Below, one piece after another: positions 8,215-16,665 of a stretch of 64,000 bases of DNA. The DNA is from CAXSBR01 sp964236495 (GTDB taxonomy: Bacteria > Actinomycetota > Actinomycetes > Mycobacteriales > Jatrophihabitantaceae). The notes under the pieces were generated by a model that did not search any database, was not told the origin of the DNA, and was given only the letters and a program-made list of their open reading frames with translations. The stretch is from contig CAXSBR010000014.1 in the NCBI GenBank assembly GCA_964236495.1, positions 7,586 through 71,585 of the forward strand. Direction: 5' to 3'. Position 1 is the stretch's first letter. Every line of letters begins with the position of its first letter. The translations under genes and the position numbers were made by a program.

Positions 8215-10110
8215 ATGAGCGAATTGAGGCTGCCGCGGCGGTTGTCCGCGCCGGCGCCGGGCTGGACGGCCACCGCCGATGTGCTGGTGATCGGCTCGGG
8301 CATCGCCGGGCTCACCACGGCACTGCGGCTGGCCGGTGCACCGCTGGGCGACGGATCCAGCGCTCGCGTGCTCGTCGTCACCAAGGACGTGCTGGCCGCT
8401 GGTTCCACCCAGTGGGCGCAAGGCGGAATCGCGGCCGCGCTCGGTTCCGACGACTCGCCGGCTGAACATCTGTGGGACACCCTGGTCGCCGGCGTCGGCG
8501 CGTGTGACGTGCAGGCCGTCCAGATCCTGGTGGAGGAGGGGCCGGCGGCCGTTCGCGAGCTGGTGGAGCTGGGCACCCGGTTCGACCGCACCAGCGGCGG
8601 TCAGCTGTCGCTGACCCGCGAGGGCGGCCACCATCGCGACCGGATCGCCCACGCCGGCGGCGACGCCACCGGCGCGGAAATTCAGCGTGCGCTGGTCGAT
8701 CAGGTGCTGCGCCATCCCGAGATTGAGGTCATCGAGCACGCGCTGGTACTGGACCTGCTGCCCGGCGTGACCGAGCCGTCGAGGCGCGGGGCTCCTCTCA
8801 CTTCCATCTCCGGCGCGACACTGCACGTGATGGGCGTGGGCCAGCGCGACGGCATCGGCGCGGTGCGCGCGCGCATGATCGTCGTTGCTACGGGGGGCAT
8901 CGGTCAGGTGTATGCCTCCACGACGAATCCGGCGGTGTCGACAGGCGACGGCGTGGCGGCGGCGATGCGAGCCGGTGCGACCGTCCGCGACCTCGAGTTT
9001 GTCCAGTTCCATCCCACCGTGCTGTACCTGGGCCGGCGCGCCCACGGCCAGCAGCCCCTGGTCAGCGAGGCCGTGCGCGGCGAGGGCGCCTACCTGGTCG
9101 ACGATGCCGGCGTGCGATTCATGCAGGGCGAACACGAACTCGCCGATCTCGCCCCGCGCGACGTCGTCGCCAAGGCGATCGTGCGGCGGATGCGTGAGAC
9201 AGGCGCGGAGCACGTCTGGCTCGACGCCCGGCAGTTCGGGCTGGAGAAGTGGCGGGTGCGTTTTCCGACGATCCTGGCCACGCTCAACAGCTTCGGCATC
9301 GACCCGGTCCGCGAGCTGATCCCAGTGGTGCCGGCGTGTCACTACGCCTCGGGCGGCGTGCGCACCGACCTGTACGGGCGCTCGGACGTGAGCCGGCTCT
9401 ACGTCTGTGGCGAGGCTGCCTGCACCGGTGTGCACGGCGCGAACCGGCTGGCGTCGAACTCGCTGCTCGAAGGATTGGTATTCGGCCGGCGCATCGCTGC
9501 CGACATCCGCACCCGGCTCAGCGCAGACACCGGCCCACTTCCCGAGGTGCTCGATGAAGCCGTGATGTCCGGGCTGATGCACGAGGAGGTTCGCGACGAG
9601 CTGCAGCCGCTGATGTCGGAGACCGCCGGCGTGCTGCGTAACGCGCAGGGGCTGGCGGTAGGACAAGCCGAGCTGGCCGAGTTGGTAGCAATGTCTGAGG
9701 CAACGGCAGACGCCGGAGTCGACCCAGCGTTGGACGCAACATTGGACCCAGCGTTGGACACAACGTTGGACCCGGCGGTGAACGCAACAGTGGACTCAGC
9801 GTTGGACCCGGCGCCGCACGAGCACAGCGAGCGTCCCGTGCCCGGCATCGGCAGCTGGGAGTCGACCAACCTCGTGACGGTGGCTGGTGCGCTGATCAAC
9901 GCCGCGATCGCCCGCGAGGAGACCCGCGGCTCGCACTGGCGGGAGGACTTCCCCGACCGCGTCAACGCGCGGTTCGCCGGCCACTTCGACACCGTGTTGG
10001 ATGCCGACGGCGCCTTGCGCACCACCTATGTCCCCACCGCTGGGCCACCCAACGACGGGCCGCAGTCGCCCTACCGCGTGCAGGTCGAGTCGACGGTGAC
10101 AGCCCAGTGA
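8215..10110 (+). CDS. nadB: L-aspartate oxidase with an internal repeat insertion
   Basis: FAD enzyme that oxidises aspartate to iminoaspartate, the first step of de novo NAD synthesis. The N-terminal FAD-binding VIGSGIAGLTTAL, the GSTQWAQGGIAAAL segment and the catalytic-domain HPTVLYL and CHYASGGVRTDLYGRS are present, with GANRLASNSLLEGLVFG near residue 420. The length of 631 exceeds the usual 530-570. The excess includes an Asp-Pro-Ala-Leu-rich tandem repeat (about 503-533) inserted in the C-terminal helical domain before the conserved RGSHWREDFP. GTGA overlap with nadC. Confidence 0.95.
   Translation: MSELRLPRRLSAPAPGWTATADVLVIGSGIAGLTTALRLAGAPLGDGSSARVLVVTKDVLAAGSTQWAQGGIAAALGSDDSPAEHLWDTLVAGVGACDVQAVQILVEEGPAAVRELVELGTRFDRTSGGQLSLTREGGHHRDRIAHAGGDATGAEIQRALVDQVLRHPEIEVIEHALVLDLLPGVTEPSRRGAPLTSISGATLHVMGVGQRDGIGAVRARMIVVATGGIGQVYASTTNPAVSTGDGVAAAMRAGATVRDLEFVQFHPTVLYLGRRAHGQQPLVSEAVRGEGAYLVDDAGVRFMQGEHELADLAPRDVVAKAIVRRMRETGAEHVWLDARQFGLEKWRVRFPTILATLNSFGIDPVRELIPVVPACHYASGGVRTDLYGRSDVSRLYVCGEAACTGVHGANRLASNSLLEGLVFGRRIAADIRTRLSADTGPLPEVLDEAVMSGLMHEEVRDELQPLMSETAGVLRNAQGLAVGQAELAELVAMSEATADAGVDPALDATLDPALDTTLDPAVNATVDSALDPAPHEHSERPVPGIGSWESTNLVTVAGALINAAIAREETRGSHWREDFPDRVNARFAGHFDTVLDADGALRTTYVPTAGPPNDGPQSPYRVQVESTVTAQ
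9721..9813 (+). repeat. 24-bp tandem repeat inside nadB
   Basis: Four units (9721, 9745, 9769 and 9793, the last partial) of a 24-bp sequence starting gacccagcgttgga, encoding eight residues close to DPALDATL. The first two units differ at two bases; the later ones diverge more. The period is a multiple of three, so the reading frame is kept. Confidence 0.9.
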
Positions 10111-10985
10111 GTACCGAGTCTGCGTTGGTGGCCGTCGTCGAAGCCGGCATCGACGCACAGGCGGTGATCGACGTCGTGGGCCGGGCGCTGGACGAGGATC
10201 TCGGCAGCGGTCCGGACGTCACCGCCACCGCGACCATCCCCGCCACCACCCTGGGTGCGGCCGACGCGGTGCCACGCCAGCCCGGCGTGGTGGCCGGACT
10301 GCCGGTCGCGGCCTACGTTTTTGCCGCCGCCGGATCGCGCCGGCTGCGAACTGACTTCAGCAGTGCCGACGGTGCTCAGGTCGAGCCAGGAGCAGTGCTG
10401 CTCACCGTGCGCGGGCCGGTGCGCGACATCGTCACCGCCGAGCGCACGGCGCTGAACCTGCTGTGCCACCTGTCCGGCATCGCCACCGCGACCAGAGCCT
10501 GGGTGGACGCAGTCGCCGGCACCGGCGCGAAGATCCGCGATACGCGCAAGACGACGCCAGGGCTGCGCTCACTGGAGAAGTACGCGGTGCGCTGCGGCGG
10601 CGGGCTGAACCACCGCATGTCGCTGTCGGACGCTGCGTTGGTCAAGGACAACCACGTCCTCGCCGCGGGCGGGGTGGCGGCGGCGTTCGAGCTCGTACGC
10701 ACGGCGGCTCCCGGCCTGCCGATCGAAGTCGAGGTCGACGACCTCGACCAGCTGCACGAGGCGGTCGACGCCGGTGCCCAGCTGGTGCTGCTGGACAACA
10801 TGACCGACGACGACATGCGTGCCGCGGTGGCCTACGCGCGCGCGGCGGGCGTGCGGACCGAAGCGTCGGGTGGGCTGACGTTGTCGCGGGCCCGGGGCGT
10901 CGCCGAGACCGGCGTCGACTACATCTCCGTCGGCGCGCTCACCCACTCCGCCGCCGTTCTGGACATCGGCCTGGACCTGCTGTGA
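10107..10985 (+). CDS. nadC: Nicotinate-nucleotide pyrophosphorylase (quinolinate phosphoribosyltransferase)
   Basis: Decarboxylating transfer of phosphoribosyl to quinolinate. Motifs seen are ERTALNLLCHLSGIAT, IRDTRKTTPGLRSLEKYAV, GGLNHRMSLSDAALVKDNH, EVEVDDLDQL and the phosphate-binding EASGGLTL plus VDYISVGALTH. 292 residues. GTG start overlaps nadB; its stop overlaps coaX. Together with nadB it supplies nicotinate mononucleotide; nadA is not in the window. Confidence 0.96.
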   Translation: MSTESALVAVVEAGIDAQAVIDVVGRALDEDLGSGPDVTATATIPATTLGAADAVPRQPGVVAGLPVAAYVFAAAGSRRLRTDFSSADGAQVEPGAVLLTVRGPVRDIVTAERTALNLLCHLSGIATATRAWVDAVAGTGAKIRDTRKTTPGLRSLEKYAVRCGGGLNHRMSLSDAALVKDNHVLAAGGVAAAFELVRTAAPGLPIEVEVDDLDQLHEAVDAGAQLVLLDNMTDDDMRAAVAYARAAGVRTEASGGLTLSRARGVAETGVDYISVGALTHSAAVLDIGLDLL

Positions 10986-11788
10986 CCGCACTGCTGGCCA
11001 TCGACGTGGGAAACACCAACACCGTCCTGGGCGTCTACGACGGCGCGCGCCTCGAGCATTCCTGGCGCATCAAGACCGACGCCCGCTCCACCGCCGACGA
11101 GCTGGCGCTGATCTTCCGCGGCCTGCTCGCGGGCGTCGCCGTCACCGGGGTCTGTGCCTGCTCGACCGTGCCAGCCGCCAGCCGCGAGCTCAAGGCCATG
11201 CTGGCCGGCTACTACGCCGACGCCCGAACCGTGTTCATCGAGCCCGGCGTGCGCACCGGCGTGGGCGTCGTCGTCGACAATCCGAAGGAGGTCGGCACCG
11301 ACCGGATCTGCAACACCGCCGCGGCCTTCCACCTGGTGCAGGGCCCGGCCATCGTCGTGGACTTCGGCACGTCGACGAACTTCGACGCCGTCTCCGCGCG
11401 CGGTGAGTTCGTCGGCGGTGCGCTGGCGCCGGGAATCGAGATCTCGGTGGACGCGCTGGCCGCGCGCGCGGCACAACTGCGCAAGGTGGAGTTGGTGGAG
11501 CCGCGCTCGCCCATCGGCAAGAACACCGTGGAGTCGTTGCAGTCGGGCATCATCTACGGGTTCGCCGGACAGGTGGACGGCCTGGTGCGGCGCTTGGCGC
11601 GGGCCCTGGTGCCCGCCGATCCAGCCTCGGTGGCCACCATCGCGACCGGTGGACTGGCGCCGCTGGCGATAGCGAACAGCGAGACGATCGAGCGCTACGA
11701 GCCCGACCTCACGCTGCTCGGCCTGCGGCTGATTTACGAGCGCAACGTCGGCGCGGGAGCGCCTGAGGATCGAGCGACGAAGGAGTGA
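10982..11788 (+). CDS. coaX: Type III pantothenate kinase
   Basis: Phosphorylates pantothenate, the first committed CoA step. Acetate-kinase-fold features: LLAIDVGNTNTVLGVYDG (phosphate loop), GVRTGVGVVVDNPKEVGTDRICN, IVVDFGTSTNFDAVS and GGALAPGIEIS. 268 residues. The last codons (APEDRATKE and stop) are encoded by the first copy of the 52-bp repeat that continues downstream. The gene closes the cofactor operon; the lysS often found next is not seen. Confidence 0.95.
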   Translation: MTALLAIDVGNTNTVLGVYDGARLEHSWRIKTDARSTADELALIFRGLLAGVAVTGVCACSTVPAASRELKAMLAGYYADARTVFIEPGVRTGVGVVVDNPKEVGTDRICNTAAAFHLVQGPAIVVDFGTSTNFDAVSARGEFVGGALAPGIEISVDALAARAAQLRKVELVEPRSPIGKNTVESLQSGIIYGFAGQVDGLVRRLARALVPADPASVATIATGGLAPLAIANSETIERYEPDLTLLGLRLIYERNVGAGAPEDRATKE

Positions 11789-12012
11789 GGCCCGGAGGGC
11801 GTAGANNNNNNNNNNNNNNNNNNNNNNNNNNNNNNNNNNNNNNNNNNNNNNNNNNNNNNNNNNNNNNNNNNNNNNNNNNNNNNNNNNNNNNNNNNNNNNN
11901 NNNNNAAGGAGCGCCTGAGGATCGAGCGACGAAGGAGTGAGGCCCGGAGGGCGTAGAAAGGAGCGCCTGAGGATCGAGCGACGAAGGAGTGAGGCCCGGA
12001 GGGCGTAGAAAG
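11755..12012. repeat. 52-bp tandem repeat array interrupted by an assembly gap
   Basis: Units with the core atcgagcgacgaaggagtga begin before, and twice after, a run of Ns. The two copies after the gap are spaced exactly 52 bp (11906 and 11958); the copy before it contains the coaX stop codon. The array ends at about 12012 in a partial unit. The number of units hidden by the gap is unknown. A related sequence lies inside a gene at 40195-40318. Confidence 0.9.
11806..11905. other. Assembly gap (100 N)
   Basis: Exactly 100 undefined bases, the usual placeholder for a gap of unknown size. It falls inside the tandem repeat, which probably caused the assembly break. No gene can be called across it. 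Confidence 0.99.
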
Positions 12013-12036
12013 TAGCCACGCCGGTACAGCGCCCTA

Positions 12037-14010
12037 TCAGATGTTCGGTTGCGGTTCGACGAGATGGCGGGGCCGACCATTGGTGGTGCGGCCCAACAAG
12101 TGGGTCAGCTGTTCGGCCGGCATCGGTCGGCCGAGTAGATAACCCTGAGCGAGGTTACTGGCCAACGATCGGAGCACGGCCAGTTGTTCCTCGGTTTCCA
12201 CGCCTTCGGCGGTTACCGACAAACCGAGGGCGTGGGCGAGATGGGTGATCGCCTGCACGATCCGGCGATTGCGTTCATCGCTGAGATCTGTGATGAAACT
12301 TCGGTCGATCTTGACGGAGTCGACCGGCATCTGGCGCAGGTAACTCAGCGAGGAGTAACCCGTGCCGAAATCGTCCAAGGCCAACGACACGCCTATGGCT
12401 TTCATGGCGTGCAATGTGGGCAGGGCAGCGTCGAGGTCCTTGATGACGGCGCCTTCGGTGACTTCCAGGCAGAGGTACTGCGACTCGAGCTCGGAATCGG
12501 CGAGAGCTTTGACCACCGTATCGATGATGTTGCGATCAGACAGTTGTTGTGGCGAGAGATTGACCGACACGGTGATAGGTCGCTGGTCGGGGTAAAGGGC
12601 GTGCCAGGCCGCAGTCTGTTTGCACGCGGTCCGCAGCACCCATTCACCCAGGGCGACGATGAGGCCCGACTGTTCGGCGATACCGATGAATTCAATCGGC
12701 GGGATCAGCCCGCGGTCGGGATGGTGCCAGCGCACCAGCGCTTCGGTGCCTACGATCGCACCGGTTGGAATGTCGATCAGGGGTTGATAGTGCACAACGA
12801 ACTGGTCGGAGCTGAGCGCATGGCGTAGTTCGAGTTGCCGATTGGCACGGTTGACGACGATGTCGTGCATCTGGGCCTCGTATACCGCTATCTGGCCCCC
12901 GCCAGCGCGCTTGGCTTCATACATCGCCAGGTCCGCGTCGCGCATCAGGCTGTGCGAGTCGACGGACTCGTGTCGGGCGTAGGCGAGGCCGATGCTGGCC
13001 GCGGAAACCAACGACAGACCGTCCAGGTCGAAAGGTTCCTCAAACGCGGCCAAATAGCGCTTTGCCGCGCCCAGCCCGTCGCCGTCGTCTACGACGTTGT
13101 GCAGGATGACGCCGAATTCGTCTCCACCGAGACGGGCGACGACGTCGCCCGACCGGGCGGCGGCACGTAGTCGAGCAGCGATCGCGCGCAACAACTGGTC
13201 GCCGCTGTCGTGGCCGAAGCCGTCATTGGCGTCCTTGAAGTTGTCCAGGTCGATGAAAAGCACGGCCGTGCTCTGCCCGTCGCGCCCACGACAGCTCAGT
13301 TCCATCGACTCGCTGAACAGAGCCCGATTAGGCAGGCCGGTCAGACTGTCGTACAACGCTTCTTGCTCGGTCAACCGCCAGGCGAGCAGGTTGCCGAAGC
13401 CGGCCGCCAGAACGAAGCCGGCATGGATGAACGCCCACTTCCACGGATGCTGATCCATACCCGGCATCGCAGGGTGTCCGTATACCGAGGCGGGACTTAG
13501 TATGCCGACGATCCCGTGCTCGAACAGAACGAAAAATATTGCGATTACGAACGGCAGCCACTGCTGATACAAAGTCAGGAATGCAATAACCACGAAGTAA
13601 CTGAAATGCGCCTCGGTCGCACCGCCCGACAAGAATACAAGTATCGAGCAGGTCACTACGAGACCCGTAGCTACGGCGGCACTGCGGATTCGCCGGTGTG
13701 CACGCGGTATCACCGCGACGGCCCCGGCTACCGCGATCGGCGCAGCGACGACCAATCCCTCCAGTACCGAATATTGCCGGTACAGCGCGAAGAAGAACAG
13801 TGCGGGCACTTGAAGCCACAACAGCGCGCTCAGGCCTCGATGTCGTTGAGCCCATGCAGCGTCGGACAGTCGTCGGCCCTTGGGTAACGCCGAGATCAGC
13901 CGGGACAACAGTTCCAACACAGAGTGGCGGTGCCGACGAGACTGCGGAGGCCGGTCTCTGACCCGCCGCGACGTCGGTGCGTCGGGAGAGCCGGGGTGGG
14001 CGAGGGTCAC
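12037..14010 (-). CDS. Membrane GGDEF-EAL protein (cyclic di-GMP synthesis/turnover)
   Basis: 657-residue signalling protein. N-terminal membrane region of about six helices (about 60-215), then a diguanylate cyclase domain with intact RLGGDEFGV and the DNFKDANDGFGHDSGD metal/substrate region. A phosphodiesterase domain follows, with EALVRWHHP and later motifs LEVTEGAVI, ALDDFGTGYSSLSYL, VKIDRSFI and TAEGVET. Both catalytic signatures look intact, so the sequence does not say which activity dominates. GTG start at 14010. It stands alone on the minus strand and might influence the pilus and surface genes further along, which is speculation. Confidence 0.93.
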   Translation of the reverse strand: MTLAHPGSPDAPTSRRVRDRPPQSRRHRHSVLELLSRLISALPKGRRLSDAAWAQRHRGLSALLWLQVPALFFFALYRQYSVLEGLVVAAPIAVAGAVAVIPRAHRRIRSAAVATGLVVTCSILVFLSGGATEAHFSYFVVIAFLTLYQQWLPFVIAIFFVLFEHGIVGILSPASVYGHPAMPGMDQHPWKWAFIHAGFVLAAGFGNLLAWRLTEQEALYDSLTGLPNRALFSESMELSCRGRDGQSTAVLFIDLDNFKDANDGFGHDSGDQLLRAIAARLRAAARSGDVVARLGGDEFGVILHNVVDDGDGLGAAKRYLAAFEEPFDLDGLSLVSAASIGLAYARHESVDSHSLMRDADLAMYEAKRAGGGQIAVYEAQMHDIVVNRANRQLELRHALSSDQFVVHYQPLIDIPTGAIVGTEALVRWHHPDRGLIPPIEFIGIAEQSGLIVALGEWVLRTACKQTAAWHALYPDQRPITVSVNLSPQQLSDRNIIDTVVKALADSELESQYLCLEVTEGAVIKDLDAALPTLHAMKAIGVSLALDDFGTGYSSLSYLRQMPVDSVKIDRSFITDLSDERNRRIVQAITHLAHALGLSVTAEGVETEEQLAVLRSLASNLAQGYLLGRPMPAEQLTHLLGRTTNGRPRHLVEPQPNI

Positions 14011-14205
14011 GTGGGCGCCTTCAGGTCGACGATCGAGGCCTCGCGATGCTGCCCCCGGACCTGCCCACGCGGAATCGGAGGGCGGAGCTCTCCTTGGCCA
14101 AACCTAGCATTGATCTTGACAAACAGCCGGCGCGGATTCGGTGGCCGGCCGCGGCGTGAGCGTTCTGGCCGCGCTGACCGACTGTTTGCGCGGACGCGGC
14201 ATGCG

Positions 14206-14619
14206 CTAGCCAGCAGTGGCGGTGGTGAGGCAGAACGGATGCCCGGCCGGATCGAGCAGCACCCGGAACAGGCCGGGATGGGGCTGCGTCTGGGTCGTCG
14301 TAGCGCCCAGCGCGACGGCGCGCGACACCGCGGCGTCCAGGTCGATGACCGAGACGTCGAGGTGCATCTGCTTGGGAGCGTCGGTTCCCGGCCACGTCGG
14401 CGGAACGTAGTCCTCGATCCTCATCACGGTGACGCACACCCCGCCTGTCGACAGCGCGATCACCGCACCGTCGACGGATTGGTAGATGCGCTGCATTCCG
14501 AGCAAGCCGCAGTAGAAGTCGGCCAGGACGGCCGGGTCGGCGCAATCGATCGAGACCGACGCCAACGTCCCGACCGAAGTGAAGGTGTTTGCCTGCGTCG
14601 CAGTCATGCCCGTCACCAT
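14206..14619 (-). CDS. VOC superfamily (glyoxalase/bleomycin-resistance-like) protein
   Basis: A 137-residue vicinal-oxygen-chelate fold protein: two beta-alpha-beta-beta-beta modules are suggested by ASVSIDCADPAVLADFYCGLLGM and KQMHLDVSVIDLDAAVSRAVALGA, ending in LLDPAGHPFCLT. Such proteins bind metal and act as lyases, dioxygenases or drug-binding proteins; the substrate cannot be told. ATG at 14619, with a second ATG at 14607. Confidence 0.8.
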   Translation of the reverse strand: MVTGMTATQANTFTSVGTLASVSIDCADPAVLADFYCGLLGMQRIYQSVDGAVIALSTGGVCVTVMRIEDYVPPTWPGTDAPKQMHLDVSVIDLDAAVSRAVALGATTTQTQPHPGLFRVLLDPAGHPFCLTTATAG

Positions 14620-14698
14620 GGCACAAGCTCGGGATCCGGTACAGCCGACGTCAAGAGTAAATCTCTAGCGAGACGATAGGAATGCTTCCTTCGTTGTC

Positions 14699-14704
14699 TA
14701 TACT
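14699..14704 (+). promoter_or_regulatory. -10 hexamer TATACT for a probably leaderless sulfotransferase mRNA
   Basis: A strong -10 (TATACT) sits 12 bases before the GTG at 14716, and a transcript would begin at or only a few bases before it. No Shine-Dalgarno is present. No good -35 is visible at the expected distance. Confidence 0.4.
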
Positions 14705-14715
14705 CACGGCGTGCG

Positions 14716-15717
14716 GTGGCCCGATTCCTTGTCATCGGGACGCCCAAAGGCGGCACAACTGCGCTGCACTCCGCGCTGGTCGGTCATCCCCAGCTGCACC
14801 TGTCGGCAGTCAAGGAGCCCAAATTCTTCCTCTGCGACGGCAGGCCGCCGAGCCGGTCGGGTCGAGGCGGCCCGGGTGATGCCCACAGTGCGCGGGAATG
14901 GGTGTGGCGCGAATCGGACTACCTGGCGCTGTTTGCCGACGCCCCGCTTGGCTCGTTGGCGGGCGAATCGACGCCGTTCTACCTGTACGACCGCGCCGCC
15001 CAACGCCGCCTTGCCGCCACCGCCCCAGATGCTCGCCTCATCGCCGTGCTCCGCGATCCCGTCGATCGCGCGTACAGCAATTGGACCCACCTGCGCTCCG
15101 ACGGCCTGGAACCGGTCGCCGACTTCGTCGAGGGCTTGGCACAGGAAGACGCGCGCGTCGCTGCCGGGTACGCCCCGTTCTGGCACTACACCCGTTTGGG
15201 CCGGTACGGCCAGCAACTGCAGCACCTGTTCACGCTGTTTTCGCGCGAGCAGGTTCTGGTGCTTCGCTATCGGCAGCTCGCCAAGGACCCTGACCGGACC
15301 ATCGCCACGGTCTGCACCTTCCTCGGCGTCACGCCCCATCCCGCCGCGAAGTCTAAGCCGGACAACGTCCACCCCTACGTCGCACCGAGTCCGAAGGCGG
15401 CGGTGCTGAGCGCGGCCATCCGCACCGGTGCCGCAGCCGGCGCCTTCGCGCCACCGCAGCTCTGGCGTCGCCTCGAAGCACCGTTACGGTCGGCCCTGCA
15501 CAGCGGTGGCGGCCCTCGCCCCGCGCTGTCCACCGAGCACCGACGCGAGGCGCTGAGCGGGTTTCTCGACGACGGCCTGTTGGAAGAGCTGCTGGGTCAG
15601 TCGTTCGACGACTGGCGCGGTGACGCCGGCCGGGGGGGAGTTCAGCCAACGCTGGCGGAGCTGATCAGAGCCGTGCGGATCTCGTTGGATCCGCTGGCAC
15701 AGGTGGCCTCGAAGTAG
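14716..15717 (+). CDS. PAPS-dependent sulfotransferase
   Basis: Cytoplasmic enzyme transferring sulfate from 3'-phosphoadenosine-5'-phosphosulfate. The 5'-phosphosulfate loop is FLVIGTPKGGTTALH near the N-terminus, and the 3'-phosphate site is RDPVDRAYSNW (about 115-125). HW/FY segments of the acceptor site follow. 333 residues, normal for the family. The acceptor is unknown. The 3' end overlaps the convergent gene by 76 bp. GTG start, see the promoter entry. Confidence 0.88.
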   Translation: MARFLVIGTPKGGTTALHSALVGHPQLHLSAVKEPKFFLCDGRPPSRSGRGGPGDAHSAREWVWRESDYLALFADAPLGSLAGESTPFYLYDRAAQRRLAATAPDARLIAVLRDPVDRAYSNWTHLRSDGLEPVADFVEGLAQEDARVAAGYAPFWHYTRLGRYGQQLQHLFTLFSREQVLVLRYRQLAKDPDRTIATVCTFLGVTPHPAAKSKPDNVHPYVAPSPKAAVLSAAIRTGAAAGAFAPPQLWRRLEAPLRSALHSGGGPRPALSTEHRREALSGFLDDGLLEELLGQSFDDWRGDAGRGGVQPTLAELIRAVRISLDPLAQVASK

Positions 15718-16601
15718 ACGCGAGCAGCCGCAGTGTCTTGCCCGGCCACGTTCCCCACTATTTCCAGGTCGACGACGCTGACGACGCTTGCATAGCGCAG
15801 CGTGTGCCGGCCGAACGGTGACTGCGCGACAGTCCCGCCCGTCGTCGCGGTCAGGCCCGCACCGATCGCGGCACCGCGGAACTGACCAGTCCGCTCGTAC
15901 CAGTTCTCGCCCGCATCGGCCCGGCCGTCGTAGAAACCGGTCACCGACCCGTCCGGTTGCGCCACGACGGCTGCCACCCGGCGACCGCGCCGATCCCACC
16001 CGGTAGTCGGCGGCGCGAGCACCACATCACCCCAGGTCCAGTCCAGCCCGTCGGCGCTGGAGGCGTACCGCGACACCATCCGGTCCTCCTCGCCGGGTTC
16101 GGTCAGCGGATGGCAGCACAGCCACGCATGCCAGCCGCCATCGGGATCGACGAGCACAACGGGATCCTTCACGGCAGCGGAAGCATCGCCGGGCCACACG
16201 GTTGTGCGACGACCGTCGGCCAACTGGCCCGGCTCGTCGGCGTCCAGCGCGTCGACCCACCAGTGCTTCGAGTTCGGGGTCGAGCAGCTCACGTACAGAC
16301 GCCACCCACCGTCGGGCCGGCGCACCAGGGCCGGCCGTTCCAGCGACGCACAACCAAGACCGTCGCGGTACACCGTGCACAGGGTGTCGAACCGGACGCC
16401 GTCGACCGAGCGCGCGACGACGTTGGCGTATCCACGGCCCTCGTTCACCGGCCGACGCAGCCGATAGGTCAGATAGATGGCTCCGTCGGCCACCACCGCG
16501 CTCGGAGCGCCTGCCCAGAACCCGTCGCCCGAGCCGGGGGCCGCGACGACCACGTGGCTCGCGTCGAAATCCAACGACAGCCGATCCAGTCCTGTGCGCA
16601 C
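15642..16601 (-). CDS. Predicted beta-propeller glycosidase-like protein
   Basis: About 319 residues from the GTG at 16601, chosen because residues upstream of it are Arg-rich and unlike a protein N-terminus. Repeated short strands (FWAGAPSAVVADGAIYLTYRLR, SLERPALVRRPDGGWRLYVS, DPVVLVDPDGGWHAWL, SRYASSADGLDWTW) look like a five-bladed propeller of GH43/GH130 or sialidase type. No signal peptide, so it is probably cytoplasmic. The catalytic acids cannot be assigned with certainty. Overlaps the convergent sulfotransferase 3' end by 76 bp. Confidence 0.6.
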   Translation of the reverse strand: MRTGLDRLSLDFDASHVVVAAPGSGDGFWAGAPSAVVADGAIYLTYRLRRPVNEGRGYANVVARSVDGVRFDTLCTVYRDGLGCASLERPALVRRPDGGWRLYVSCSTPNSKHWWVDALDADEPGQLADGRRTTVWPGDASAAVKDPVVLVDPDGGWHAWLCCHPLTEPGEEDRMVSRYASSADGLDWTWGDVVLAPPTTGWDRRGRRVAAVVAQPDGSVTGFYDGRADAGENWYERTGQFRGAAIGAGLTATTGGTVAQSPFGRHTLRYASVVSVVDLEIVGNVAGQDTAAARVYFEATCASGSNEIRTALISSASVG

Positions 16602-16665
16602 GACACTCGACGCTAGTGGAGTGCCCGAGTAGGGCCGCCGGTGCTTGTGGTGCCTTCGGTGCCGA

